This document shows positions 1 to 6,803 of a stretch of DNA of 13,385 bases, in pieces. Under the pieces are notes generated by a model, which did no database searches, had not been told where the DNA came from, and was given only the letters and a program-made list of their open reading frames with translations. The translations under genes and the position numbers were made by a program. This DNA is from Actinomycetota bacterium (GTDB lineage: Bacteria > Actinomycetota > Actinomycetes > JACCUZ01), in contig JAVEDG010000213.1 in NCBI GenBank assembly GCA_030841245.1, positions 1 through 13,385 on the forward strand. The letters are read 5' to 3'. Positions within the stretch are counted from its first letter, which is position 1; each line of letters begins with the position of its first letter.

Positions 1-23
1 GGCAGGGCGTAGGCACCGGTCAC
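1..23 (-). CDS. possible start of a further downstream gene, cut by the window edge
   Basis: A GTG at 23-21 is preceded by AAGGGGG with about 5-base spacing and opens a frame of seven codons (VTGAYAL) before the window ends. It lies 22 bases after the nuoN stop on the same strand, and no hairpin terminator is visible in between. In several actinobacteria the gene after nuoN encodes a polyprenyl diphosphate synthase. That is context only: seven residues cannot identify a family. It could equally be chance. Confidence 0.3.
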
Positions 24-45
24 GTCGGCCCCCTTCTCAGGCGCG

Positions 46-1626
46 TCAGCGGACGAAGATCGAGGCCTGGCCGGCGAGATCGAGGACCTGGCTCGGCCAC
101 ACCCCGAGGACAACGGTAACCAGCGCACCCATCGCGATGGTGACGGTGGTCAGGGCACTGGGCACCGCGACCGTGGGCCCGTCGAGCGCCGGCGCCGAGA
201 AGAACATGAGCACAACCACCCGGAAGTAGAAGAAGGCGGCGACTGCGCTCATCACGACGCCGACCACCACCAGCGGGGTCGCGTCCCCCGCGATCGCGGC
301 CGAGAACACCGCGAACTTCCCGGTGAAGCCGCTGGTCAGGGGGATGCCGGCGAAGGCCGCGAGGAACAGCGTGAACGTCCACGCGACCAGCGGGGAGCGC
401 TGCGCCAGCCCCGCCCACTGGGACAGATGCGTCGCCTCACCACCCGCGTCCCGGACCACCGTGACCAGGGCAAAGGCGCCGATCGTCGTGAAGCCGTACG
501 CCACGAGGTAGAACAGCACGCTGGACACGCCCAGGATCTCCCCGGACTTGGCCACCGCGCCGGTCGCGACCAGCCCGGTCAGCACGAAGCCGGCGTGCGC
601 GATCGAGGAGTAGGCCAGCATCCGCTTGACGTCGGTCTGGGTGATCGCGACCACCGACCCGATGACCATCGTGAGGATGGCCACCGCCCACATCATGGGC
701 TGCCAGTCCCAGGCCATCCCGCCCACTCCGACGTAGAAGACGCGCAGCAGCGCACCGAACGCCGCCACCTTGGTGCACGCCGCCATGAAGCCGGTGATCG
801 GCGTCGGCGCACCCTGATAGACGTCCGGTGTCCACGAGTGGAACGGCACGGCGCCGATCTTGAAGAGCAGTCCGACGGCCACGAGGGCGGTGCCCATCAG
901 CAGCAGGCTCTCCGACGAAGCGTTCGAGCTGACCGCTGTGGCGATCCCCGACAGGCGCACGGTGCCGGCATAGCCGTAGAGCAGCGCCACGCCGTACAGG
1001 AAGAACGCCGAGGAGAACGCGCCCAGCAGGAAGTACTTCATCGACGCTTCCTGACTGAGCAACCGCCGACGGCGCGCCAGACCGCAGAGCAGGTAGAGCG
1101 GGAGTGAGAGGACCTCGAGGGCGACGAACATGGTCAGCAGGTCGTTGGACGCCGGGAAGAGCAGCATCCCGCCGATCGCGAACATCATGAGCGGGAAGAC
1201 CTCGGTCTGAACGACCCCGGTCGCGGTGAGCAGCCGTTCGTGCTCGGACCCGGGGATCGCCGACCCGGCCGATGTGAAGACACCGCCGGTGTCGAGCGAG
1301 CGCTCGGCCGAGGACAGCACGCCGAGCGTCGCGAGCAGCAGGATCGTCCCCTGCAGGAACAGGGCAGGCCCGTCGATCGCCACGGCGCCTCCGACGAGCA
1401 CCTTGTTGGTGCCGGCCAGCGAGACCACCGAGACGAACGCGGCCAGCAGCCCGGCCACCGCCAGGACCAGCTGGACCTCGAACCGGTAGCGGCGACCCAT
1501 GAACGCCTCGACCAGCACGCCGACCACCGCGACCCCGAGCACGATCAGCATCGGGAGCAGGTCGCTGTACTCCACGTTCGGCGCGTGGAACGGCAGCGCC
1601 GGTCCGACAGCCAGGACGGGGTTCAC
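46..1626 (-). CDS. nuoN: NADH-quinone oxidoreductase subunit N (NuoN), proton-pumping subunit
   Basis: NuoN is the ND2-type antiporter-like subunit closest to NuoK/NuoJ. It is 526 residues from a GTG at 1626 that overlaps the nuoM stop (GTGA). The start is fixed by AAGGAG seven bases upstream (1634-1639) and by the membrane-protein composition that begins right after it; the open frame continues upstream into nuoM as an Arg/Gly/Ala-rich shadow. Key charges are E171 (FVALEVLSLPLY), K256 (LLFKIGAVPFHSWTPDVY), K286 (ACTKVAAFG) and K437 (GFTGKFAV), matching E133, K217, K247 and K395 of E. coli. Compared with E. coli, residues about 108-142 form an extra hydrophilic loop between helices 3 and 4, seen in other actinobacterial NuoN. 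ARRRR at 184-188 suggests the loop after helix 5 is cytoplasmic, which by the alternating pattern places this insertion on the cytoplasmic side too. It is the last recognised nuo gene. Confidence 0.97.
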   Translation of the reverse strand: MNPVLAVGPALPFHAPNVEYSDLLPMLIVLGVAVVGVLVEAFMGRRYRFEVQLVLAVAGLLAAFVSVVSLAGTNKVLVGGAVAIDGPALFLQGTILLLATLGVLSSAERSLDTGGVFTSAGSAIPGSEHERLLTATGVVQTEVFPLMMFAIGGMLLFPASNDLLTMFVALEVLSLPLYLLCGLARRRRLLSQEASMKYFLLGAFSSAFFLYGVALLYGYAGTVRLSGIATAVSSNASSESLLLMGTALVAVGLLFKIGAVPFHSWTPDVYQGAPTPITGFMAACTKVAAFGALLRVFYVGVGGMAWDWQPMMWAVAILTMVIGSVVAITQTDVKRMLAYSSIAHAGFVLTGLVATGAVAKSGEILGVSSVLFYLVAYGFTTIGAFALVTVVRDAGGEATHLSQWAGLAQRSPLVAWTFTLFLAAFAGIPLTSGFTGKFAVFSAAIAGDATPLVVVGVVMSAVAAFFYFRVVVLMFFSAPALDGPTVAVPSALTTVTIAMGALVTVVLGVWPSQVLDLAGQASIFVR

Positions 1627-3143
1627 TTGCCGACTCCTTCGGCGCTCGGCGCGGGGTCGTGCTGGCCGACCTGGTGCATCGTCCTGGCCACCGCGGGGTT
1701 GATCACGTCGAGCACCGGCTTCGGGTAGAACCCGAGCGCGATGATGACGGCCAGCAACGGGGCGACCACCCAAGCCTCGCGGGGTGTCAGGTCGGTCAGC
1801 TTCGAAGTCTCCTCGGTCGGCTCGCCCGTCATCGTCCGCTGGTACATCAGCAGGATGTAGAGCGACGCGAGGATGATGCCCGCGGTCGCGACGACGGCCG
1901 CCACCTCGTAGCGGGTGAAGGTGCCGACGAGCACGAGGAACTCGCTGACGAAGCTGGACAGACCCGGCAACGCGAGGCTGGACAGGCCCGCCACCAGGAA
2001 CGTGCCGGCCAGCATGGGCGCGACCCGCTGGACCCCGCCGAAGTCGTCGATGGCCCGGGAACCGCGGCGGCTGATCAGGAAGCCGGCGATGAGGAACAAC
2101 GCGGCTGTGGAGAAGCCGTGATTGACCATGTAGAGCGTCGAGCCCGACTGGGCCTGCGTCGTCATCGCGAAGATGCCGAGTGTGATGAAGCCGAAGTGCG
2201 AGATCGAGGTGTAGGCGATCAGCCGCTTCAGGTCGGTCTGCGCGATCGCGAGCAACGCGCCGTACAGGATGCCGATCACGGCCAGCGTGATGACGACGGG
2301 CGCTGCCCACTTGGACGCGTCGGGGAACAAGGGCAGGCAGAGCCGGATCATGCCGAACGTGCCGACCTTGTCCATGACGCCGACGAGCAGCACGGCACCG
2401 CCGGGCGGGGCCTCCGCCGCCGCGTCCGGCAGCCAGGTGTGCAGCGGCCACAGCGGGGCCTTGATCGCGAACGCGGCGAAGAACCCGAGGAACAGCAGCC
2501 TTTCCGTGCTGGGCGAGAAGTGGGTGCCTACCAGGTTCTGCAGCAGGAAGGCGTGGTCGCCGCCCTTCGAGACCACGAAGAGGCCGATCACCGCGGCAAG
2601 CATGAGGAGGCCGCCGAACAGGCTGTACAGCAGGAACTTCACCGCGGCGTAGGACCTTTGCGCCCCGCCGTACGCGCCGATGATGAAGTACATCGGGATG
2701 AGCATCGCCTCGAACAGCACGTAGAACAGGAAGACGTCGGTCGCCGCAAAGACCCCGATCATCGCCGCCTCGAGCAGCAGCATGAGCGCGAAGTAGGCCT
2801 TGGCACTGCGCCGGCCCTCCTCGGCGTCGCGCCAGGAGGCGAGCAGGCAGACCGGGGTCAGCACGGTCGTCAGCGCGATCAGCACGAGCCCGATCCCGTC
2901 GACACCGAGGGCGTAGCTGACCCCGAACTGCGGGATCCAGTCGTGGTTCTCGGTGAACTGGAACGCCGCAGCGCTGCCCGAGTCGAACTTCAGCGACATG
3001 ACGACGGTCAGCACGAGCGGCACCAGTGAGACCCCGAGGGCGACCTGCTTGGCGAGCAGGCTCCGGCCGCTCGGGAGCAGGGCCACCGCGACGGCGCCGG
3101 CGAGCGGCACCGCGGCGATGACGGTCAGCCAGGGAAAGGACAC
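1623..3143 (-). CDS. nuoM: NADH-quinone oxidoreductase subunit M (NuoM), proton-pumping subunit
   Basis: NuoM is the ND4-type antiporter-like subunit in the middle of the membrane arm. With the GTG at 3143 (TAGTG overlap with the nuoL stop) it is 506 residues, normal for the family. The start is supported by the hydrophobic N-terminus MSFPWLTVIAAVPL and by GGTGAG six bases upstream. Conserved charges are E145 (YVLFEAMLIPMY), K228 (AFAIKAPLWPLHTWLPD), K259 (GVMDKVGTFG) and E401 (SSFVSEFLVLVG). These match E144, K234, K265 and E407 of E. coli. The motif after the first lysine reads LPDAAAEAPPGG (238-249) where E. coli has LPDAHSQAPTAG; the alanine version is what I recall from actinobacterial NuoM. 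The last 20 or so residues are hydrophilic (HQVGQHDPAPSAEGVGK). The open frame extends past 3143 into nuoL, but that part is not NuoM-like. The stop overlaps the nuoN start by GTGA. Confidence 0.96.
   Translation of the reverse strand: MSFPWLTVIAAVPLAGAVAVALLPSGRSLLAKQVALGVSLVPLVLTVVMSLKFDSGSAAAFQFTENHDWIPQFGVSYALGVDGIGLVLIALTTVLTPVCLLASWRDAEEGRRSAKAYFALMLLLEAAMIGVFAATDVFLFYVLFEAMLIPMYFIIGAYGGAQRSYAAVKFLLYSLFGGLLMLAAVIGLFVVSKGGDHAFLLQNLVGTHFSPSTERLLFLGFFAAFAIKAPLWPLHTWLPDAAAEAPPGGAVLLVGVMDKVGTFGMIRLCLPLFPDASKWAAPVVITLAVIGILYGALLAIAQTDLKRLIAYTSISHFGFITLGIFAMTTQAQSGSTLYMVNHGFSTAALFLIAGFLISRRGSRAIDDFGGVQRVAPMLAGTFLVAGLSSLALPGLSSFVSEFLVLVGTFTRYEVAAVVATAGIILASLYILLMYQRTMTGEPTEETSKLTDLTPREAWVVAPLLAVIIALGFYPKPVLDVINPAVARTMHQVGQHDPAPSAEGVGK
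1634..1639 (-). promoter_or_regulatory. ribosome binding site of nuoN
   Basis: AAGGAG on the minus strand, 7 bases before the GTG at 1626 and inside the nuoM coding end. It decides the nuoN start against the much longer open frame that continues upstream. Confidence 0.8.
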
Positions 3144-5074
3144 TAGAGCCTCACCAGCAGCATGGCGCCGACGACGAGGGCGGCGCCCCCGAACATGGAC
3201 AGCGCGTAGGAGCGGACGAACCCGGTCTGCAGCCGCCGGAAGCGGCCCGACGTCCCGCCGATGAGTGCAGCTAGGCCGTTGACGGCACCGTCGATGCCCC
3301 GGTTGTCGGCGTAGACCAGCGACCGCGTGAGGTACTGACCCGGGCGCATGAGCAGCGACTCGTTGAGGGCGTCCTGGTAGAGGTCCACGCGGGCCGCCCG
3401 GGTCAGCCACGAGCCACGCGGAGCGGTCACCGGCACCTCCTCGCGCAGGTACATCGACCAGGCCAGACCGGCACCGGCCACCACGAGCACCACGGTGAGC
3501 ACGGTCAACGACCACAGCGGCAGCGCCGTCGACTCGTCGCCGGGTACGCCGGTCACCGGTTCCAGCCAGGTCTTCAGAGCCCCCGTCGGACCGAGCAGCA
3601 GCCCGAGGAACGCCGACCCCACGGCCAGGATCATCAGGGGCACCGTCATCACCAGCGGTGACTCGTGCGGGTGCACGTCCTCGGACCAGCGTCGCTTGCC
3701 GTGGAAGGTGAGCAGGAAGACCCGCGTCATGTAGAAGGCCGTGACTCCAGCGCCGATCAGTGCGGCGAGCCCGAAGACCCACGGGCGCCAGCCGTCGCCG
3801 ACGAACGCCGCCTCGATGATCTTGTCCTTGCTCCAGAAGCCGGACAGGCCGGGGAACCCGATGATGGCCAGCCAGCCCAGCCCGAAGGTGATCCAGGTGA
3901 CCTTCATGACCGTGGCCAGGCCGCCGAAGCGGCGCATGTCCACCTGGTCGTTCATGCCGTGCATCACCGAGCCGGCGCCGAGGAACAGACCCGCCTTGAA
4001 GAACCCGTGCGTCAGCAGATGGAAGATCGCGAAGACGTAGCCCACCGGCCCGAGCCCGGCCGCCAGCATCATGTAGCCGATCTGGCTCATCGTCGATGCC
4101 GCAAGTGCCTTCTTGATGTCGTCCTTGGCGCAGCCGACGATCGCCCCGAAGATCAGCGTCACGGCGCCGACGATCACGACGACGAGCTGGGCGTTCGGCG
4201 CCAGCTCGAAGATGGGCGCCGACCGGACGACCAGGTAGACGCCCGCGGTCACCATCGTTGCGGCATGGATGAGTGCCGAGACCGGCGTCGGACCCGCCAT
4301 CGCGTCACCGAGCCATGACTGCAGCGGGAACTGCGCCGACTTGCCGCACGCACCGAGCAGCAGCATCAGACCCATGGCCGTCGCGACGCCCTCGCTCAGG
4401 TGCCCCGCACCCGCGAAGACGCCCTGGAAGCTGACGGTGCCGAGCTGGGCGAACATGATCATGATCGCGACGGACAGCCCGAAGTCGCCCACCCGGTTGG
4501 CCACGAAGGCCTTCTTCGCGGCGGCCGCGTACGCCGGGTTGTAGCTCCAGAACCCGATCAGCAGGTACGACGCGAGACCGACGCCCTCCCACCCGACGTA
4601 GAGGGTGAGGTAGCTGTCCGCGAGCACCAGGAGCAGCATCGCCGCGACGAAAAGGTTCAGGTAGCCGAAGAACCTCCGCCGGTCGGGGTCGTGCTCCATG
4701 TAGCCGATCGAGTAGACGTGGATCAGCGTCCCCACTCCGGTGATGAGCAGGACGAAGCACATCGACAGCGGGTCGACCAGCAGGCCCACGTCGACCTGGA
4801 ACCCACCGGCGGGCACCCAGCTGAACAGGTGCTGCGACAGGGCCCGGTCGGACCCATCGCGGCCGAGCAGGGCGATGAACTCGATGACGCCGACGACGAA
4901 GGCCGCGCCGGGCAGAGCGGCGCCCAGGAGGTGCCCGAAGCGGTCGGTACGGCGGCCGCCGAGCAACAGCACGGCCGCCCCCAGCATCGGCAGCGCGACG
5001 AGCAGCCAGGTCAGCGAGAAGACGCCTGAGGCGCCGGCCGCCTGATGGCTCTGCGCAGCGAGAAGGGTGCCCAC
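3143..5074 (-). CDS. nuoL: NADH-quinone oxidoreductase subunit L (NuoL), distal proton-pumping subunit
   Basis: NuoL is the ND5-type, Mrp-antiporter-related subunit at the far end of the membrane arm. The protein has 643 residues (E. coli 613). Conserved charges are in place: E163 (YVGWEGVGLASY), K245 (GACGKSAQFPLQSWLGDAM), H270 (ALIHAATMVTAGVY), H352, H356 and K360 (FHLLTHGFFKA), and K416-D417 (SGFWSKDKI). The C-terminal third has the long hydrophilic/amphipathic stretch expected for the lateral helix, which runs along NuoM and NuoN. It contains VDLYQDALNE (563-572) and is followed by a final helix (about 621-641). The GTG start at 5074 is 13 bases after the nuoK stop. The ribosome site is weak (AGGACGG overlapping the nuoK stop), and I see no better in-frame start upstream. 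The TAG stop shares one base with the nuoM GTG. Confidence 0.96.
   Translation of the reverse strand: MGTLLAAQSHQAAGASGVFSLTWLLVALPMLGAAVLLLGGRRTDRFGHLLGAALPGAAFVVGVIEFIALLGRDGSDRALSQHLFSWVPAGGFQVDVGLLVDPLSMCFVLLITGVGTLIHVYSIGYMEHDPDRRRFFGYLNLFVAAMLLLVLADSYLTLYVGWEGVGLASYLLIGFWSYNPAYAAAAKKAFVANRVGDFGLSVAIMIMFAQLGTVSFQGVFAGAGHLSEGVATAMGLMLLLGACGKSAQFPLQSWLGDAMAGPTPVSALIHAATMVTAGVYLVVRSAPIFELAPNAQLVVVIVGAVTLIFGAIVGCAKDDIKKALAASTMSQIGYMMLAAGLGPVGYVFAIFHLLTHGFFKAGLFLGAGSVMHGMNDQVDMRRFGGLATVMKVTWITFGLGWLAIIGFPGLSGFWSKDKIIEAAFVGDGWRPWVFGLAALIGAGVTAFYMTRVFLLTFHGKRRWSEDVHPHESPLVMTVPLMILAVGSAFLGLLLGPTGALKTWLEPVTGVPGDESTALPLWSLTVLTVVLVVAGAGLAWSMYLREEVPVTAPRGSWLTRAARVDLYQDALNESLLMRPGQYLTRSLVYADNRGIDGAVNGLAALIGGTSGRFRRLQTGFVRSYALSMFGGAALVVGAMLLVRL
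3150..3155 (-). promoter_or_regulatory. ribosome binding site of nuoM (weak)
   Basis: GGTGAG on the minus strand, 6 bases before the GTG at 3143 and inside the last nuoL codons. The match is modest, so nuoM translation probably leans on coupling to nuoL through the TAGTG overlap. Confidence 0.5.
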
Positions 5075-5087
5075 GGCAGTGTCCGTC

Positions 5088-5387
5088 CTAGTACTTCAGC
5101 AGGTTGGCGCCGTCGACCGAGGCCGAGCGGCGGGTCCGGAAGATGACGACGATGATCGACAGACCCACGACCACCTCGGCCGCGGCGACCACCATGACGA
5201 AGAACGCGATGACCTGGCCGTCGAGGTTGCCCTGCATCCGGGCGAAGGTGACGAACGCCAGGTTGCACGCGTTGAGCATCAGCTCGACACACATGAAGAC
5301 CACGATCGCGTTGCGCCGAAGGAGTACACCGGCCGCACCGATCGCGAAGAGGAAGGACGACAGGTACACGTAGTTCATCGGATTCAT
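5088..5387 (-). CDS. nuoK: NADH-quinone oxidoreductase subunit K (NuoK)
   Basis: NuoK is the small ND4L-type membrane subunit that contributes acidic residues to the chain of charges along the membrane-arm axis. With an ATG at 5387 the protein is 99 residues, the standard length. Three helices are visible at about 5-23, 27-50 and 58-83. E35 (FMCVELMLNACNL) and E71 (AAAEVVVGL) correspond to the two essential glutamates of helices 2 and 3 (E36 and E72 in E. coli). The chosen start has GAGGGG six bases upstream and gives the family-typical N-terminus. The frame is open for another 220 bases upstream, but that part overlaps nuoJ and has no membrane character. A second ATG three codons in (5378) is possible but further from the ribosome site. 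The gene is separated from nuoJ by 10 bases and from nuoL by 13. Confidence 0.97.
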   Translation of the reverse strand: MNPMNYVYLSSFLFAIGAAGVLLRRNAIVVFMCVELMLNACNLAFVTFARMQGNLDGQVIAFFVMVVAAAEVVVGLSIIVVIFRTRRSASVDGANLLKY

Positions 5388-5393
5388 GGCGTC

Positions 5394-5399
5394 CCCCTC
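5394..5399 (-). promoter_or_regulatory. ribosome binding site of nuoK
   Basis: GAGGGG on the minus strand, 6 bases before the ATG at 5387 and overlapping the TGA stop of nuoJ (5398-5400). It supports the 99-residue form of NuoK over longer readings of the same frame. Confidence 0.75.
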
Positions 5400-6225
5400 A
5401 CTCGTCCTCGTCCAAGGGGATGGTGCGCACCGACGGGGCCGCCCCGGCCGGCGGCTCACCATCGGGCTCGCGTAGCACGACCTCGCCGCGACCGGGTACC
5501 TCACGCACGTCGCCACGAGCCACCAGCACGCGCGACACCGAGATCTCGGCCGGCGTCCCGTCGGGCAGCAGGGCCGGGGTGTCGACCGCGTTGTGCCGCG
5601 CGTAGACACCAGGGCCCGGGATCGGGGCGGGGTTGCGGCCGCCGCGGAACCGCTCCTCCGAGAGCTCGCGCTGGGTCAGCTTGCGTTGGTGCCGTTCGCG
5701 GTGAGCCAGGATCATCGCACCGAGGGCGGCGGTGATGAGCAGGGCGCTGGTGGTCTCGAACGCGAAGAGGTACGTCGAGAAGATCAGCTGCGCGAGTCCC
5801 TGCACGTTGCCGCTCGCGTTGGCGTCGTCCAGCCCGGCGCTCTGCATCGTGACGTTGCCGATGCCCAGCACGAGCAGCGTGGCGAAGCCGATCGCCGCCA
5901 CCACCGCCGCGACCCGCTGTCCGCGCAGCGTCTCGACCAGCGAGTCGGCCGAGTCGACCCCGACGACCATGAGCACGAAGAGGAACAGCATCATCACGGC
6001 GCCGGTGTAGACCACGACCTGGACGACGCCCAGGAACGGCGCGTCCTGCAGCAGGTAGAAGACCGCGAGGCAGAGCATCGTGAGCGCGAGGAGCAGCGCC
6101 GAGTGGACGGCCTTCTTGGCGAACAGCATGCCCAGGGCCGCAACCACCGCGACCGGCGCCAGGATCCAGAAGCCCACGGCCTCGCCGGTGCTGGTGTCAC
6201 CGGCCGCGGCCAGGACGCCGTTCAT
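5398..6225 (-). CDS. nuoJ: NADH-quinone oxidoreductase subunit J (NuoJ) with about 100-residue soluble tail
   Basis: NuoJ is the ND6-type membrane subunit near the junction of the two arms. Its third helix carries a pi-bulge thought to switch during turnover. The protein has 275 residues against about 184 in E. coli. Five helices are visible at about 18-36, 40-59, 63-90, 104-123 and 150-174. Helix 3 has the conserved QVVVYTGAVMMLFLFVLM (69-86), with Y73, T74 and G75. E157 sits in the last helix (FAFETTSALL). From about 175 the chain is charged and Pro/Gly-rich and includes PGPGVYARHNAVDTPALLP (203-221). This block recurs in actinobacterial NuoJ, so the tail is lineage-typical rather than a fusion. 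Its role is unknown to me. ATG start inside the nuoI stop, with AAGGA six bases upstream. The stop lies 10 bases before nuoK. Confidence 0.96.
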   Translation of the reverse strand: MNGVLAAAGDTSTGEAVGFWILAPVAVVAALGMLFAKKAVHSALLLALTMLCLAVFYLLQDAPFLGVVQVVVYTGAVMMLFLFVLMVVGVDSADSLVETLRGQRVAAVVAAIGFATLLVLGIGNVTMQSAGLDDANASGNVQGLAQLIFSTYLFAFETTSALLITAALGAMILAHRERHQRKLTQRELSEERFRGGRNPAPIPGPGVYARHNAVDTPALLPDGTPAEISVSRVLVARGDVREVPGRGEVVLREPDGEPPAGAAPSVRTIPLDEDE

Positions 6226-6803
6226 GTCGAGTCCTTGTCCGGCGCAGGCTCCACCGCGGCCTCACGGGACCGCACGTACTCCTCCTGCTCGGGGGTCGCG
6301 CGGCCGACCTTCCCCTGGTAGTAGTCCTGCTCGTCGTAGCCCTCGACCATCGGGTGCGGAGCGGCCGCCATGCCCGGCATCATCGGCCCGAGCAGGTCCT
6401 CCTTCTCGAAGATCAGGCTGGCTCGGGAGAAGTCGGCCAGCTCGTACTCGTTGCTCATCGTCAGGGCTCGGGTCGGGCAAGCCTCGATGCACAGCCCGCA
6501 GAAGATGCACCGCAGGTAGTTGATCTGGTAGACCCGGCCGTAGCGCTCACCCGGCGAGAACCGCTCGTCCTCGGTGTTGTCGGCGCCCTCCACGTAGATC
6601 GCGTCGGCCGGGCAGGCCCAGGCGCACAGCTCGCAGCCGATGCACTTCTCCAGGCCGTCGGCGTGGCGGTTGAGCACGTGCCGGCCGTGGAAGCGCGGCT
6701 CGGTCGGATTCTTCTCCTCGGGGTACTGCTCGGTGACGACCTTCTTGAACATCGTCCCGAAGGTGACACCGAATCCCCTGAGCTGGGCGAACGGTCCGCT
6801 CAC
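6222..6803 (-). CDS. nuoI: NADH-quinone oxidoreductase subunit I (NuoI), 2x[4Fe-4S] ferredoxin-type
   Basis: NuoI is the TYKY-type subunit that carries clusters N6a and N6b and hands electrons from NuoG to the terminal cluster N2 in NuoB. The protein has 193 residues. The N-terminal part (about 1-45), GFGVTFGTMFKK followed by PRFHGRH, is the stretch that lies along the membrane surface in known structures. Two ferredoxin motifs follow: C54, C57, C60 and C64 (CIGCELCAWACP), and C99, C102, C105 and C109 (CIFCGLCIEACP). ELADFSR at 121-127 is also conserved. After residue 135 is a Met/Pro/Glu-rich tail (about 55 residues), common in high-GC Gram-positives. The GTG start overlaps the nuoH stop (GTGA) and has GGAGG at 6811-6815 with 7-base spacing. 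The stop overlaps the nuoJ start (ATGA). Confidence 0.98.
   Translation of the reverse strand: MSGPFAQLRGFGVTFGTMFKKVVTEQYPEEKNPTEPRFHGRHVLNRHADGLEKCIGCELCAWACPADAIYVEGADNTEDERFSPGERYGRVYQINYLRCIFCGLCIEACPTRALTMSNEYELADFSRASLIFEKEDLLGPMMPGMAAAPHPMVEGYDEQDYYQGKVGRATPEQEEYVRSREAAVEPAPDKDST
6232..6236 (-). promoter_or_regulatory. ribosome binding site of nuoJ
   Basis: AAGGA on the minus strand, 6 bases before the ATG at 6225, inside the last nuoI codons. Confidence 0.65.

Noticed and set aside
1627..2451. N-terminal extension of nuoN to 801 residues
   Set aside because: The extra part is out of frame with nuoM on the same strand and rich in Arg/Gly/Ala with no membrane helices. The GTG at 1626 has a proper ribosome site and gives the normal NuoN length.
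1659..3029. 456-codon open frame on the plus strand opposite nuoM
   Set aside because: Its translation is Arg/Asp/Glu/Gln/His-rich and low-complexity, the usual antisense shadow of a high-GC membrane-protein gene. It has no recognisable motif, and nuoM on the other strand is unambiguous.
5388..5609. Longer nuoK product of 173 residues
   Set aside because: The added stretch overlaps nuoJ, is Arg/Pro-rich and lacks helices. NuoK is nearly always about 100 residues.
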